From: M3007 sp964646615
Lineage (GTDB): Bacteria; Bacteroidota; Bacteroidia; Chitinophagales; Saprospiraceae
Direction: 5' to 3'
DNA length: 64,000 bases
NCBI GenBank assembly: GCA_964646615.1
Contig: CAZYEV010000095.1
Coordinates: 1 to 64,000 of the forward strand
Positions 52,301-59,120 of this stretch are shown here, one piece after another. The position numbers and the translations under genes are program-made. The notes under the pieces were generated by a model. It did not search any database, was not told the DNA's origin, and worked only from the letters and a program-made list of their open reading frames with translations. Each line of letters opens with the position of its first letter. Positions within the stretch are counted from its first letter, which is position 1.

Positions 52301-52516
52301 GTACGCAAGCGAGCCGTTAGCGGCCTGATAGCCGGGCAAAGTCGTGTTGAAGCCCTGCACGTACCAGGCCTCTGCCCAGCCGGTGCCGCCTTGCTGGCCA
52401 TGCAGCGGTTGGCCACCGGTGTAGTTGAAATCATCGGCCGCCAACAGCAGGCAAGTCTGACCAAAAGTGGCGGCATGAGTTAGGAAAAGCAGCGGGAGGA
52501 GTATCAAATAGCGCAT
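49388..52516 (-). CDS. Large secreted PKD and glycosidase-like protein with T9SS sorting domain
   Basis: The 1042-residue product has a signal peptide (ending TFGQ), a jelly-roll-like first domain (about 25-270, ADDFNYTGGQPLHGQQGGTG) and a PKD domain (about 285-370) with LWDFGDGSPTATGVSQVHTY. A SprB-type low-complexity repeat (about 375-455) follows. Then comes a large domain (about 460-940) with ALRFMDWGATNN, VWICVPHAADDEYI and YLEYSNEVWNW. The S-N-E-V-W motif resembles the acid/base strand of clan-A (TIM-barrel) glycoside hydrolases. The last 75 residues (LRVLPNPTTGVF to SAYVQVR) are a T9SS sorting domain. It is probably a surface polysaccharide-degrading or binding enzyme; activity is not proven from sequence. 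Confidence 0.85.
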   Translation of the reverse strand: MRYLILLPLLFLTHAATFGQTCLLLAADDFNYTGGQPLHGQQGGTGWAEAWYVQGFNTTLPGYQAANGSLAYGALRTHGGQAQGGREYLTAGRLLDTDPNGPFADYILPGSEAIGTRKGHTLWMSALLRKSQNNSQSVFAGIHSEALAWCNDCTQRRVEFGYFEGHSDVGGQRRWTLRIGNSYYPTNVPVTIGTTAFFVLKLTFLDQHTAVELFVNPPALGTAGPPTTPTIAQNTPDPFLFRSVHLYLGNSPNNGTADEIRLAKSYACAAPDNTVTLDLPPVAVITASPTDGSVPLTVNLSAAASYDPEGLPLASYLWDFGDGSPTATGVSQVHTYTALGQLPVRLTVRDAAGQQHTVTRLITVRRPDGTFPCQSSFALVRPATCSGTGGILRVNNGTAAYTLRNASGTVLTPVNVNEFHNLTAGAYTYEASSPEGCADRYTLHVPVDSTTCPGWQPATCRMAIGTNLSGFADWVPERPLRNRMKHVRPNIVAYNDACYCWSNGNENLIARTPDGYPTHIPQMANGVPNKVRYVVSTEGANLPPGPYVLLFDGQGTVTVSGNATAVSTTPGRLQFNVTGTDIVILNIEASQASNPVRNFRLLRLQDKFVNLEENPFYEVFLEKIAPFQALRFMDWGATNNNPVRHWHERTSLNYFTYGTPQGVPYEVMITLANQTKKDVWICVPHAADDEYIARMAELFRDRLDTSLTIYLEYSNEVWNWLFDQAHYNDQNRPANLNYGRAMAEKAGHVFRIWHQVFGPRKHRVKRVLGLQAGFNYLNEQILAQLPPSEWDYGSPTSYIGLDHSSEGKPVLHAGSTVDDILANARNHWAEFRPFVRQDYFNIQLYGKEVVNYEGGQHFVGNVFGIPYPYQQTMWDAQYSPGIYALYNDMLDTIRAWGSRLFGNFSLASPQESVYGSWGVLNDIDLQPPYLQTAPKYQALLDNLCADTITRAPVPTQPATAPLRVLPNPTTGVFSVQFALEQGGAVHLQVYDPSGRLLWEQARHLPGGEHQWPVVLTAVPSGLYRVMVWTGHNNVRSAYVQVR

Positions 52517-52702
52517 AAGGAAGGCGAGGTTTTTTAATGATATGAAGCGAAAGTACGACCAGCGAGCAAATCCCTCAATCGCACGGGCTTCCTTCTTCTC
52601 AACTTTGCGAATAGCACCCAGGCATTAAAAGCGAAAACTGGCGGTGGCTTTGAGCCAGAGGCCCTCAGCGACACTTGTGAGGGGGGAGATGGTTCGTCTG
52701 CT

Positions 52703-53515
52703 TTACGGATTTTTCCAGCTGCCCAGTTCCTCTGCGCGTTTCCAGGCCGCTGTGAGGCCGGCGTTAATGTGCTCGTACAGCTGCGTCTGTTCAAAAACGC
52801 GCAAGGCGGCTTCCGTTGTGCCTCCTCTGGAGGCCACTTTTCCAATCCACTGTTCGCAGCTGAGGTCGGCCTTGTTGTACAGGTCCACGGCGCCGGTGAA
52901 GGTCTGCGCCACGAGCAATTCGGCTTCGGAAGGCGAAAAGCCCATGCGTTGAGCGGCTTCTATCATGGCGTTCATGAAAAAATAGACGTAGGCCGGCCCG
53001 GAGCCGGAGATGGCCGTGGCCGCATCCAGCAGGGCTTCGCGCTCTACGTAGAGCGTTTTTCCGGTGGTGCTGAGCAGGTTCTGCACCATGACCAGCTCAA
53101 TGCGCGTAACGTCTTCGGTGGCCGTGAAGGTCGTTACTCCGGCGCCAATTTGAGCCGGCAGGTTTGGCATGGCCCGCGCCACTTTGCGCACGCCTAAGGC
53201 CTCAGCCACTGTAGCCATGCGCACACCCGCCATAATGCTCAGCCACACCTGATCGGGAGAGGTCAGGTGCCGGATTTGCCCAAACAGCTCCGGCGCATCC
53301 TGCGGCTTCACCGCCAGAATGGCCAGGTCTGCCGCCGGTACGCAGTGCTCGGGTACGGTCGTGAAACGCCCTTCGTACGTTGCCCCAAGGGTTGTGGCCC
53401 GCTCCGCCGTGCGGCACAGAATGGTTAAGTTTTCGGGCGTAACAATGTGGCTGCGCACAAAGCTCTGCGCATACGTCAGGCCCATGTTGCCGCCGCCGAG
53501 GATGAGAATTTTCAT
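52703..53515 (-). CDS. proC: Pyrroline-5-carboxylate reductase
   Basis: ProC catalyses the last step of proline synthesis, reducing pyrroline-5-carboxylate with NAD(P)H. The 270-residue protein starts MKILILGGGNMGLTYAQSF with the dinucleotide-binding GxGxMG-type loop. It has LAILAVKPQD and the family signature ISGSGPAYVYFFMNAMIEAA, and ends with the dimer helices around ASRGGTTEAALRVFE. ATG 53515 is chosen; the frame extends upstream only through a terminator. It stands alone. Confidence 0.95.
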   Translation of the reverse strand: MKILILGGGNMGLTYAQSFVRSHIVTPENLTILCRTAERATTLGATYEGRFTTVPEHCVPAADLAILAVKPQDAPELFGQIRHLTSPDQVWLSIMAGVRMATVAEALGVRKVARAMPNLPAQIGAGVTTFTATEDVTRIELVMVQNLLSTTGKTLYVEREALLDAATAISGSGPAYVYFFMNAMIEAAQRMGFSPSEAELLVAQTFTGAVDLYNKADLSCEQWIGKVASRGGTTEAALRVFEQTQLYEHINAGLTAAWKRAEELGSWKNP

Positions 53516-53555
53516 GAAGAAAGACGCCTTTTTTGTCGGTGTAAAAGCGCTGCAA

Positions 53556-53589
53556 AGAAAAAAGCCATCCCGTCTTTCGACGAAATGGC
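53556..53589 (-). terminator. Terminator of the outer-membrane barrel protein gene
   Basis: GCCAT (53564-53568) and CGTC (53571-53574) pair with GACG (53579-53582) and ATGGC (53585-53589), with a 2x2 mismatch. On the minus strand a run of T follows (53563 down). It lies between the stop at 53755 and the proC start. Confidence 0.7.
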
Positions 53590-53754
53590 GCAACATAACC
53601 ATGAAAACAATTAACCAATCAAATGCTAAGCTCTTTGCCGCCTTTTGGGCCTAAAAAATCGTGCCAAAATGCGGCGTTTTGTCTGGCAGGTGCTTAGCCT
53701 TGTTGTTTTGAGATGTTACTTCCTTTTTGAAAAGATGTCCTCTCGGTGCGTGCT

Positions 53755-54531
53755 TTACGGTGCGGTGCTGCGTTGTCCCTGTTGCGAGCGGTTGCGTTGC
53801 TGTTGCTGTTCGCCGCGCGCCGGGCGTTTGTTGGAGAAGTCGAAGCCAAAGGTGATGAAGAAGATGTTCGCCCGATAGTTTTTGTACGGTTGAAACTCCC
53901 CGCCCTGGCCATCGGTGGTGGTGAAGTCTGGGTTAAAGAAGTTATTGAAGAAATACTGTACCTTGACATTGAGCGACTTGCGGAAGTGGAAGCCGGCAAA
54001 GGCTGCCGTTGTGAATTGCGGGGTGCGTTCGCTAAACCATTCGTTAAACTTCGTCTTCTTGCGGCGATTGCCGTCGGGAAAGAATTTCTCCTTGTAATTG
54101 AGAGGGAGGCCGAATTCACCGCCGAAGTAGAAGAAGTGGCCGTTGCGCATGTTGCCTAATTTAATGCCCAACGGCAGGCCGAGCATGTAGATGCGGCGTT
54201 TGAACACATCGTCGCGGCTGGGGTCGTCGCGCGTGATGAGGCCGATGTTGCGAATGTTCCAGCCCAGGAAGACTCCGGCATTTTCGATGAAGTCCCAGTT
54301 GAAGTTGCTGCCGAAGTTGAACACAGGCGAATAGCGCAGGATAGGGCGTATTTCGCGGCCATTCATTTCGACGGTGGCCAGCGATAGGATGCCACCGTCA
54401 CCACCGGACGACAGATACGTGATGCGCCGTTGTTGAGAAGGCGGCTTGGTCTGAGGCTGAGCGTGCGCTACGGCACCAATCAGCAGGAGCAAAGCTCCCG
54501 AGCATGCGAGTGTTTTTAGTGGTTTCAGCAT
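53755..54531 (-). CDS. Outer-membrane beta-barrel protein of unknown family
   Basis: The 258-residue product has a signal peptide (MLKPLKTLACSGALLLLIG to AHAQ). A Gln/Pro-rich linker and amphipathic beta strands follow, typical of small porin-like barrels: RPILRYSPVFNFGSNFNWDF, GVFLGWNIRNIGLI, MLGLPLGIKLGN, FFYFGGEFGLPLNYK, AAFAGFHFRKSLNVKVQYFF and FFITFGFDFSN. The extreme C-terminus is a low-complexity Arg/Gln/Ser tail (RGEQQQQRNRSQQGQ) after the last strand, which is unusual because barrels normally end at the last strand. The function is unknown. Confidence 0.75.
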   Translation of the reverse strand: MLKPLKTLACSGALLLLIGAVAHAQPQTKPPSQQRRITYLSSGGDGGILSLATVEMNGREIRPILRYSPVFNFGSNFNWDFIENAGVFLGWNIRNIGLITRDDPSRDDVFKRRIYMLGLPLGIKLGNMRNGHFFYFGGEFGLPLNYKEKFFPDGNRRKKTKFNEWFSERTPQFTTAAFAGFHFRKSLNVKVQYFFNNFFNPDFTTTDGQGGEFQPYKNYRANIFFITFGFDFSNKRPARGEQQQQRNRSQQGQRSTAP

Positions 54532-54797
54532 GAGTGATAATCAGGTTGAGTGAATGAAAAAGTGTGATGCTCATTTTTCAGCGGATGCCTTACCCGACGC
54601 TTTTCTACGCTAATCCCTCGCCAGCAAAACCATTCGCGCCTTTGTGGCTTCAAAAATCGTTTGCGGCCTCCATTCAGCACAATCGCTCGCATCTGTAGGT
54701 GTCTCAAAAGAGCGGAGTTATTGGCGTTAAACATGGCCGAGACCACTGTCTTAGGATAAGCCTTCTTTGCTGCCTCCGGCGTTTTCTCTTCTTTTAT
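54532..54797. other. Intergenic region without a visible gene
   Basis: This is the upstream region of the barrel-protein gene (minus strand). No promoter element of the TAnnTTTG type, repeat or credible small gene was recognised in it. Confidence 0.4.
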
Positions 54798-54905
54798 CGC
54801 TGAGGTCGCAGAGAAACGCTGAGCGAAATACCTCTGCGGTTCTCTGCGACCTCGGCGGTTTTTTTAAACTTTTTGCCTGATAACAGTCTCGTCTAAGGGC
54901 AATTT
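54798..54905. repeat. Intergenic CTCTGCG-type repeat with long hairpin (copy A), also a likely terminator
   Basis: CGCTGAGGTCGCAGAGAA (54798-54815) pairs with TTCTCTGCGACCTCGGCG (54840-54857) over 18 bp, with one wobble. A run of seven T follows, then a tail AAACTTTTTGCCTGATAACA and GTCTCGTCTAAGGGCAA. The same order of stem, T run and tail, in degenerate form, recurs at 61901 and 62061, with tails alone near 13505 and 13660. Because the stem points plus-ward with a T run, it could also end transcription. Confidence 0.7.
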
Positions 54906-54935
54906 TTGGGTGCGCTTGCCCTGAGCCGTCGTTCT

Positions 54936-57698
54936 TTAACGGTCGGCATTCTTCTCAAAATCGCCGGCTTTGACGATGGTCAGTTTGCTGTAATTCAGAT
55001 ACTTGCGAACGGTTTGGCTGACCTGTTCGGGGGTGAGTTTTTCGACCTTTTGCTCCAGTTCGGCGTCCCAGTTCAGGGTGCGGCCATAAGCCAGGTAGTT
55101 GTTGAGCGTTTGGGCCAGGGCGCCGTCGGAGGAGCGGTCCACACGGCGCGATTTGAGCCATCCGGTTCGGGCGGCCTCGATTTCGTCGGCAGTGAAGCCG
55201 TCGCGCACGACGCGCTCGATTTCTTCGCGGAAAGCCGTTTCTAAGCGCGCCAGGTTGGCGGGATTGTAAATCATGAAAGCGAAGAAACTGCCCGATTTGT
55301 CTAAGGCACTGGCGTTAAAGTTGGCGCTGACGCTGTAGCTGAGGCCGTCCTTTTGGCGGATGCGCGTGGCTAAGCGCGAGTTGAGGAAGCCGCCGCCGAT
55401 GATTTGCCCACCCAGCACGAGGGCCGGATAGTCGGGGTCGTCGTTGCGCATAGGGAAGCCCAGCCCTGCAAAATAGGTGGCGTTGGGCTTATCGGGTGTG
55501 AGCACGGTTTCTGCCTTGACGGGCACCGGCTCGTAGTCCTGGGTGATGCGCACGTAGGGGGTGCGGCTTTTCCAGTCACTGAAGGTTTCGCGCAGGGCTT
55601 TTTCGATTTCTTTCTGGTCAAAATCTCCGACGACGGCACAGGTAGCGTAGCTGGCGCCGTAGAAGCGGCGATAGAAGTCGCGCACCTGCTCCAGCGTAAC
55701 GGCCTGTGCGGCGGCGATATCTTCTTCGATGGTGGTGGCGCGGCGCGGGTCGCCCACCGGGTATTCGGGTTTGGACAGGCGGTTGTAGGTATTGGCAGCC
55801 AGAGCCATTGGGTCGCTTTTTTGCGACTCTAAGCGGGTGATGTACTCCTTTTTCAATTTCTCGAACTCCTCGGCTGGAAACGACGGCTGGCGGAGCATTT
55901 CGCCGGCCAGGCGAATAGCATCGGCCACGTGTGCGCGGTCGGTTTCGATGCTGACGCGCGCGGAGGCGGCGCCGCCGCTGATGGAGATGCGCGCTTTGAG
56001 GCGGTCTTGCTCGGCCTTCAGCTCGGCCAGCGAGCGTTTTTGCGTGCCTCGGTTGAGCATGGCGGCGGTCATGCTGCCCACGGTAACCAGGCCATTGAGG
56101 CTTTTGAGGTCGCCCATGTACACGGTCATGACCACGTTGACGCTTTCACCGCGGGTCTTTTTGGGCAGCAGGGCGTATTTCATGCCGTTGGGCAATTGGC
56201 CGCGTGTGGTGCGCCGCTCGATGTTGTCGGGGCTGGGGTCGAAGTCTTCGCCCTGGGCGATGGCCGTGCGGCCCTTGTAGTCCTTGAGCATTTCCGCTAC
56301 ATCGGGAGCCGGCGGTATCTCGACGCGGTCGGGGTTCTTGTCCGGGATGAAAAAGCCCAGCGTGCGGTTGGCTTCCTTAAAATAATAGGTGGCTACACGG
56401 GCTACGTCTTCGGGCGTTACCTTCTCAATACGGTCGCGGTAGAGGAAGGCCAGTCGCCAATCGCCCGTGCCGATGTAGTTGCTCAGGCTGATGCCGATGC
56501 GGTCGGATTGGCGGAAGGCCAGTTCCCAGTTTTTGAGCAGGCGCGTTTTAGCCTGTTCCACTTCGTCGCGCGTGGGCGGAGTGGTTTTCAGCTTTTCTAA
56601 TTCGGCCAGCAGGATGCTTTTTACTTCGTCGAGCGACTGGTCTGAAGCCACCTCTGCGGTGAAGCCCGTAACGCCACCTTCGGCATATCCGCTGGCAGAG
56701 CCGAAGACGGAGACGGCTTTTTTGGTCTCCACCAAGGCCTTATACAGGCGGCCCGTCGGGTCGTCGGTGAGCAGGTCGGCCAACACCACTAAAGCGGCAT
56801 AGTCGGGATGCGAGCCTGCTGGCGTGCGGAAGGCCGCAGCAAACAGCTGCACGTCGCCCACGCGGCGCACTACGACCTGACGTTCACCGTCCTGTACAGG
56901 TTCTCGCGTGTAGGTGGGGATAATCGTGCGCTCGGGCTTGGGAATGGGGCCGAAGTATTGGTGTACCAGATCCAGCGTGCGCTGCTCATCAATCTTGCCG
57001 GCAATGATGAGCACGGCGTTGTCGGGCTGGTAATAGTGCCGATAAAAGGCCTGCAGGCGCTCAATGGGCGCGCCCTCGATGTCGGACTTTTCGCCAATGG
57101 TGGATTTGCCGTAGTTGTGCCACTGGAACATGGCCGCCATCATGCGCTTATTGAGCACACCGTAAGGGTTGTTTTCGCCCATTTCGTACTCGTTGCGCAC
57201 GACGGAGAACTCGCTCTCCAGGTCCTTGCGGGCGATGAAGGAGTTAACCATGCGGTCGCTTTCTAAGTCGAGTGCCCAGCGCAGGTTGTCTTCGGTGGCC
57301 TCGAAGGTCTCGAAATAGTTCGTGCGGTCGAACCACGTCGTGCCGTTGGGCCGGGCGCCGCGTTCGGTCAGCTCCTGCGGGATGTTGGGGTGGCGCGGCG
57401 TGCCTTTGAAGACTAAATGCTCCAGCAGGTGTGCCATGCCCGTCTCGCCGTAGTTTTCATGGCGCGAGCCGACTTTGTACGTGATGTTTACCGTGATGGT
57501 GGGTTTCGACGGGTCGGGAAACAACAGCACGCGCAAGCCATTGGGCAGGCTGTACTCGGTAATGCCTTCTACCGAGGTGATTTTTTGCATGCCCGGCGGA
57601 AGCCGGAGTTCCTTCTGTTGCGCCATTAAGGCAGTGGAGAAGGCCCACGATAACAGGCCAAAAAGCAAAGCAAAGCGAATTTGAGCCAGATACCTCAT
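54936..57698 (-). CDS. Secreted M16-family zinc peptidase (double-domain)
   Basis: The 920-residue product has a signal peptide (about 1-27, ending LMAQQ) and the inverted zinc motif of M16 peptidases: His90-Leu-Leu-Glu93-His94, with the third ligand Glu170 in VVRNEYEM. M16 domains come in pairs. The first half (about 45-500) holds the zinc site, and the second half (about 530-900) lacks it, as usual for the inactive partner that closes the chamber. These enzymes degrade peptides in the periplasm. The first in-frame ATG lies far upstream at 57863; ATG 57698 gives the signal peptide. An acyltransferase gene is divergent, 239 bp away. Confidence 0.93.
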   Translation of the reverse strand: MRYLAQIRFALLFGLLSWAFSTALMAQQKELRLPPGMQKITSVEGITEYSLPNGLRVLLFPDPSKPTITVNITYKVGSRHENYGETGMAHLLEHLVFKGTPRHPNIPQELTERGARPNGTTWFDRTNYFETFEATEDNLRWALDLESDRMVNSFIARKDLESEFSVVRNEYEMGENNPYGVLNKRMMAAMFQWHNYGKSTIGEKSDIEGAPIERLQAFYRHYYQPDNAVLIIAGKIDEQRTLDLVHQYFGPIPKPERTIIPTYTREPVQDGERQVVVRRVGDVQLFAAAFRTPAGSHPDYAALVVLADLLTDDPTGRLYKALVETKKAVSVFGSASGYAEGGVTGFTAEVASDQSLDEVKSILLAELEKLKTTPPTRDEVEQAKTRLLKNWELAFRQSDRIGISLSNYIGTGDWRLAFLYRDRIEKVTPEDVARVATYYFKEANRTLGFFIPDKNPDRVEIPPAPDVAEMLKDYKGRTAIAQGEDFDPSPDNIERRTTRGQLPNGMKYALLPKKTRGESVNVVMTVYMGDLKSLNGLVTVGSMTAAMLNRGTQKRSLAELKAEQDRLKARISISGGAASARVSIETDRAHVADAIRLAGEMLRQPSFPAEEFEKLKKEYITRLESQKSDPMALAANTYNRLSKPEYPVGDPRRATTIEEDIAAAQAVTLEQVRDFYRRFYGASYATCAVVGDFDQKEIEKALRETFSDWKSRTPYVRITQDYEPVPVKAETVLTPDKPNATYFAGLGFPMRNDDPDYPALVLGGQIIGGGFLNSRLATRIRQKDGLSYSVSANFNASALDKSGSFFAFMIYNPANLARLETAFREEIERVVRDGFTADEIEAARTGWLKSRRVDRSSDGALAQTLNNYLAYGRTLNWDAELEQKVEKLTPEQVSQTVRKYLNYSKLTIVKAGDFEKNADR

Positions 57699-57937
57699 AA
57701 TTGCAGTGATTGGATGAAAGGACAGGATGCGGAAAACCGCTTTCGCGGTAAGGTTACGACGCTTCCGCCATTTCATCCGCCTATTCGGACGACAATAGAC
57801 TATTTTCAGGGCGGGAGGTTGCATTTTTTCGACCAGTAGGCATCCTATTTGCATGGGCGCCACCCGAAACAGAAGGCTTCAGGCCAGGCATCAGGCAAGG
57901 GGTTTGCCTGCTGGCAGCCACTACACGCATCATTCAC

Positions 57938-59065
57938 ATGTCTCGAGCTGAACAACCCATTTTCTTTCCGGGTCTCAACGGCATCCGCGCCATTGCTGCC
58001 CTGGCAGTGGTGGCGCTGCACATCACCGTTTATCTCGACCGCTTTGGGCTAAACCCATACCTCATCGGTCAAATGCCCAACGGCAACCCGAAAGGCATTG
58101 ACCTGGCCGTTTTTGGCGTAACCATCTTTTTCGCCCTGAGCGGCTTTCTCATCACCTACCTGCTGTTGGCCGAACAGGCCATTCAGCCCATCAGCATTAA
58201 AAATTTCTACATCCGCCGCATCTTGCGCATCTGGCCGCTGTATTACAGTTACCTCATTGTTGCCCTTGTGGTCAGCCGCATCGGCCAGGTGCCGCACGAG
58301 TCTATCAGCGACCTGTTTTACTTCTTCTTTGCGCCCAATGTGCCCAAGTCGTTTCAGCTGCGCAGCGACCTGCTGGGCCACTACTGGTCGCTGGGTGTGG
58401 AGGAGCAGTTCTATCTGTTCTGGCCGGTGTTCGTCAAGGCGTTTCATCGCCGCCTGTTTTCGGCTACGGCGGTACTGTTGGCGGCATTCATGGCGCTTAA
58501 AGTCGTGGGCTTTTATGTCTTTACCGGCTCTGTCTTTCACACGGCCGTGGATGTCAACCGCTTCAGCTGCATGATGATTGGCGCCATGGGGGCGTACCTG
58601 TATTTTCATCAGCAGCAATGGTTCATTCGTCTGGCGACGCATTGGAGCGTGCAGGTGCTGGGCTGGTTGGTGGTGGCGCTGGCGGCGGTCAACCGTTTTC
58701 ACCTGGCTAATATCATTAACCACGAGGTGATGGCCTGCCTGAGCACGGCGCTTATCATCGGTCAGGCGCAGGGCAAAGGTTTGCTCAACTTAGACACGCC
58801 AGTGATGGACTATCTGGGTAAAATCTCCTATGGCATCTACGTCATTCACCCTTTAGTCATCTTTTCGCTTGGTTGGGTGTTTAATAGCTGGCTATCGGCC
58901 AGCAATGCGCTCCACTACGTGTTCGTGTATGCCCTATGCACCGGAGGCACTCTGCTGGTGGCGCACCTGTCGTACCAGTACTGGGAAAAGCCGTTCCTGC
59001 GCCTCAAAGGGCGTTACGCGCGGGTGAAAAGCGCGGCGTCGCGGGAGGAGGTCTTGCAGCATTGA
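57938..59065 (+). CDS. Acyltransferase 3 family membrane protein
   Basis: The 375-residue inner-membrane protein has about ten hydrophobic segments. It carries the acyltransferase-3 signatures: FFPGLNGIRAIAALAVVALHI with the catalytic His in ALHI, FFALSGFLITYLLL, FYIRRILRIWPLYYSYL with the RxxR-type motif, and SLGVEEQFYLFWPVF. Such enzymes O-acylate sugars in the periplasm, for example O-antigen, peptidoglycan or exopolysaccharide. No glycan cluster surrounds it, so the acceptor is unknown. A perfect 14-bp hairpin follows the stop codon. Confidence 0.92.
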   Translation: MSRAEQPIFFPGLNGIRAIAALAVVALHITVYLDRFGLNPYLIGQMPNGNPKGIDLAVFGVTIFFALSGFLITYLLLAEQAIQPISIKNFYIRRILRIWPLYYSYLIVALVVSRIGQVPHESISDLFYFFFAPNVPKSFQLRSDLLGHYWSLGVEEQFYLFWPVFVKAFHRRLFSATAVLLAAFMALKVVGFYVFTGSVFHTAVDVNRFSCMMIGAMGAYLYFHQQQWFIRLATHWSVQVLGWLVVALAAVNRFHLANIINHEVMACLSTALIIGQAQGKGLLNLDTPVMDYLGKISYGIYVIHPLVIFSLGWVFNSWLSASNALHYVFVYALCTGGTLLVAHLSYQYWEKPFLRLKGRYARVKSAASREEVLQH

Positions 59066-59071
59066 TTATTT

Positions 59072-59103
59072 GAGGTGACACCTCCCAAAGGAGGTGTCAC
59101 CTC
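59072..59103. terminator. Perfect 14-bp hairpin after the acyltransferase gene
   Basis: GAGGTGACACCTCC (59072-59085) is the exact reverse complement of GGAGGTGTCACCTC (59090-59103), with loop CAAA. Each arm contains its own smaller palindrome (GAGGTG..CACCTC), so alternative cruciforms are possible. There is no T run; it lies 17 bp before the next start codon, so it may instead regulate that gene. Confidence 0.6.
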
Positions 59104-59120
59104 TGGAAAGACAGAGTTAC

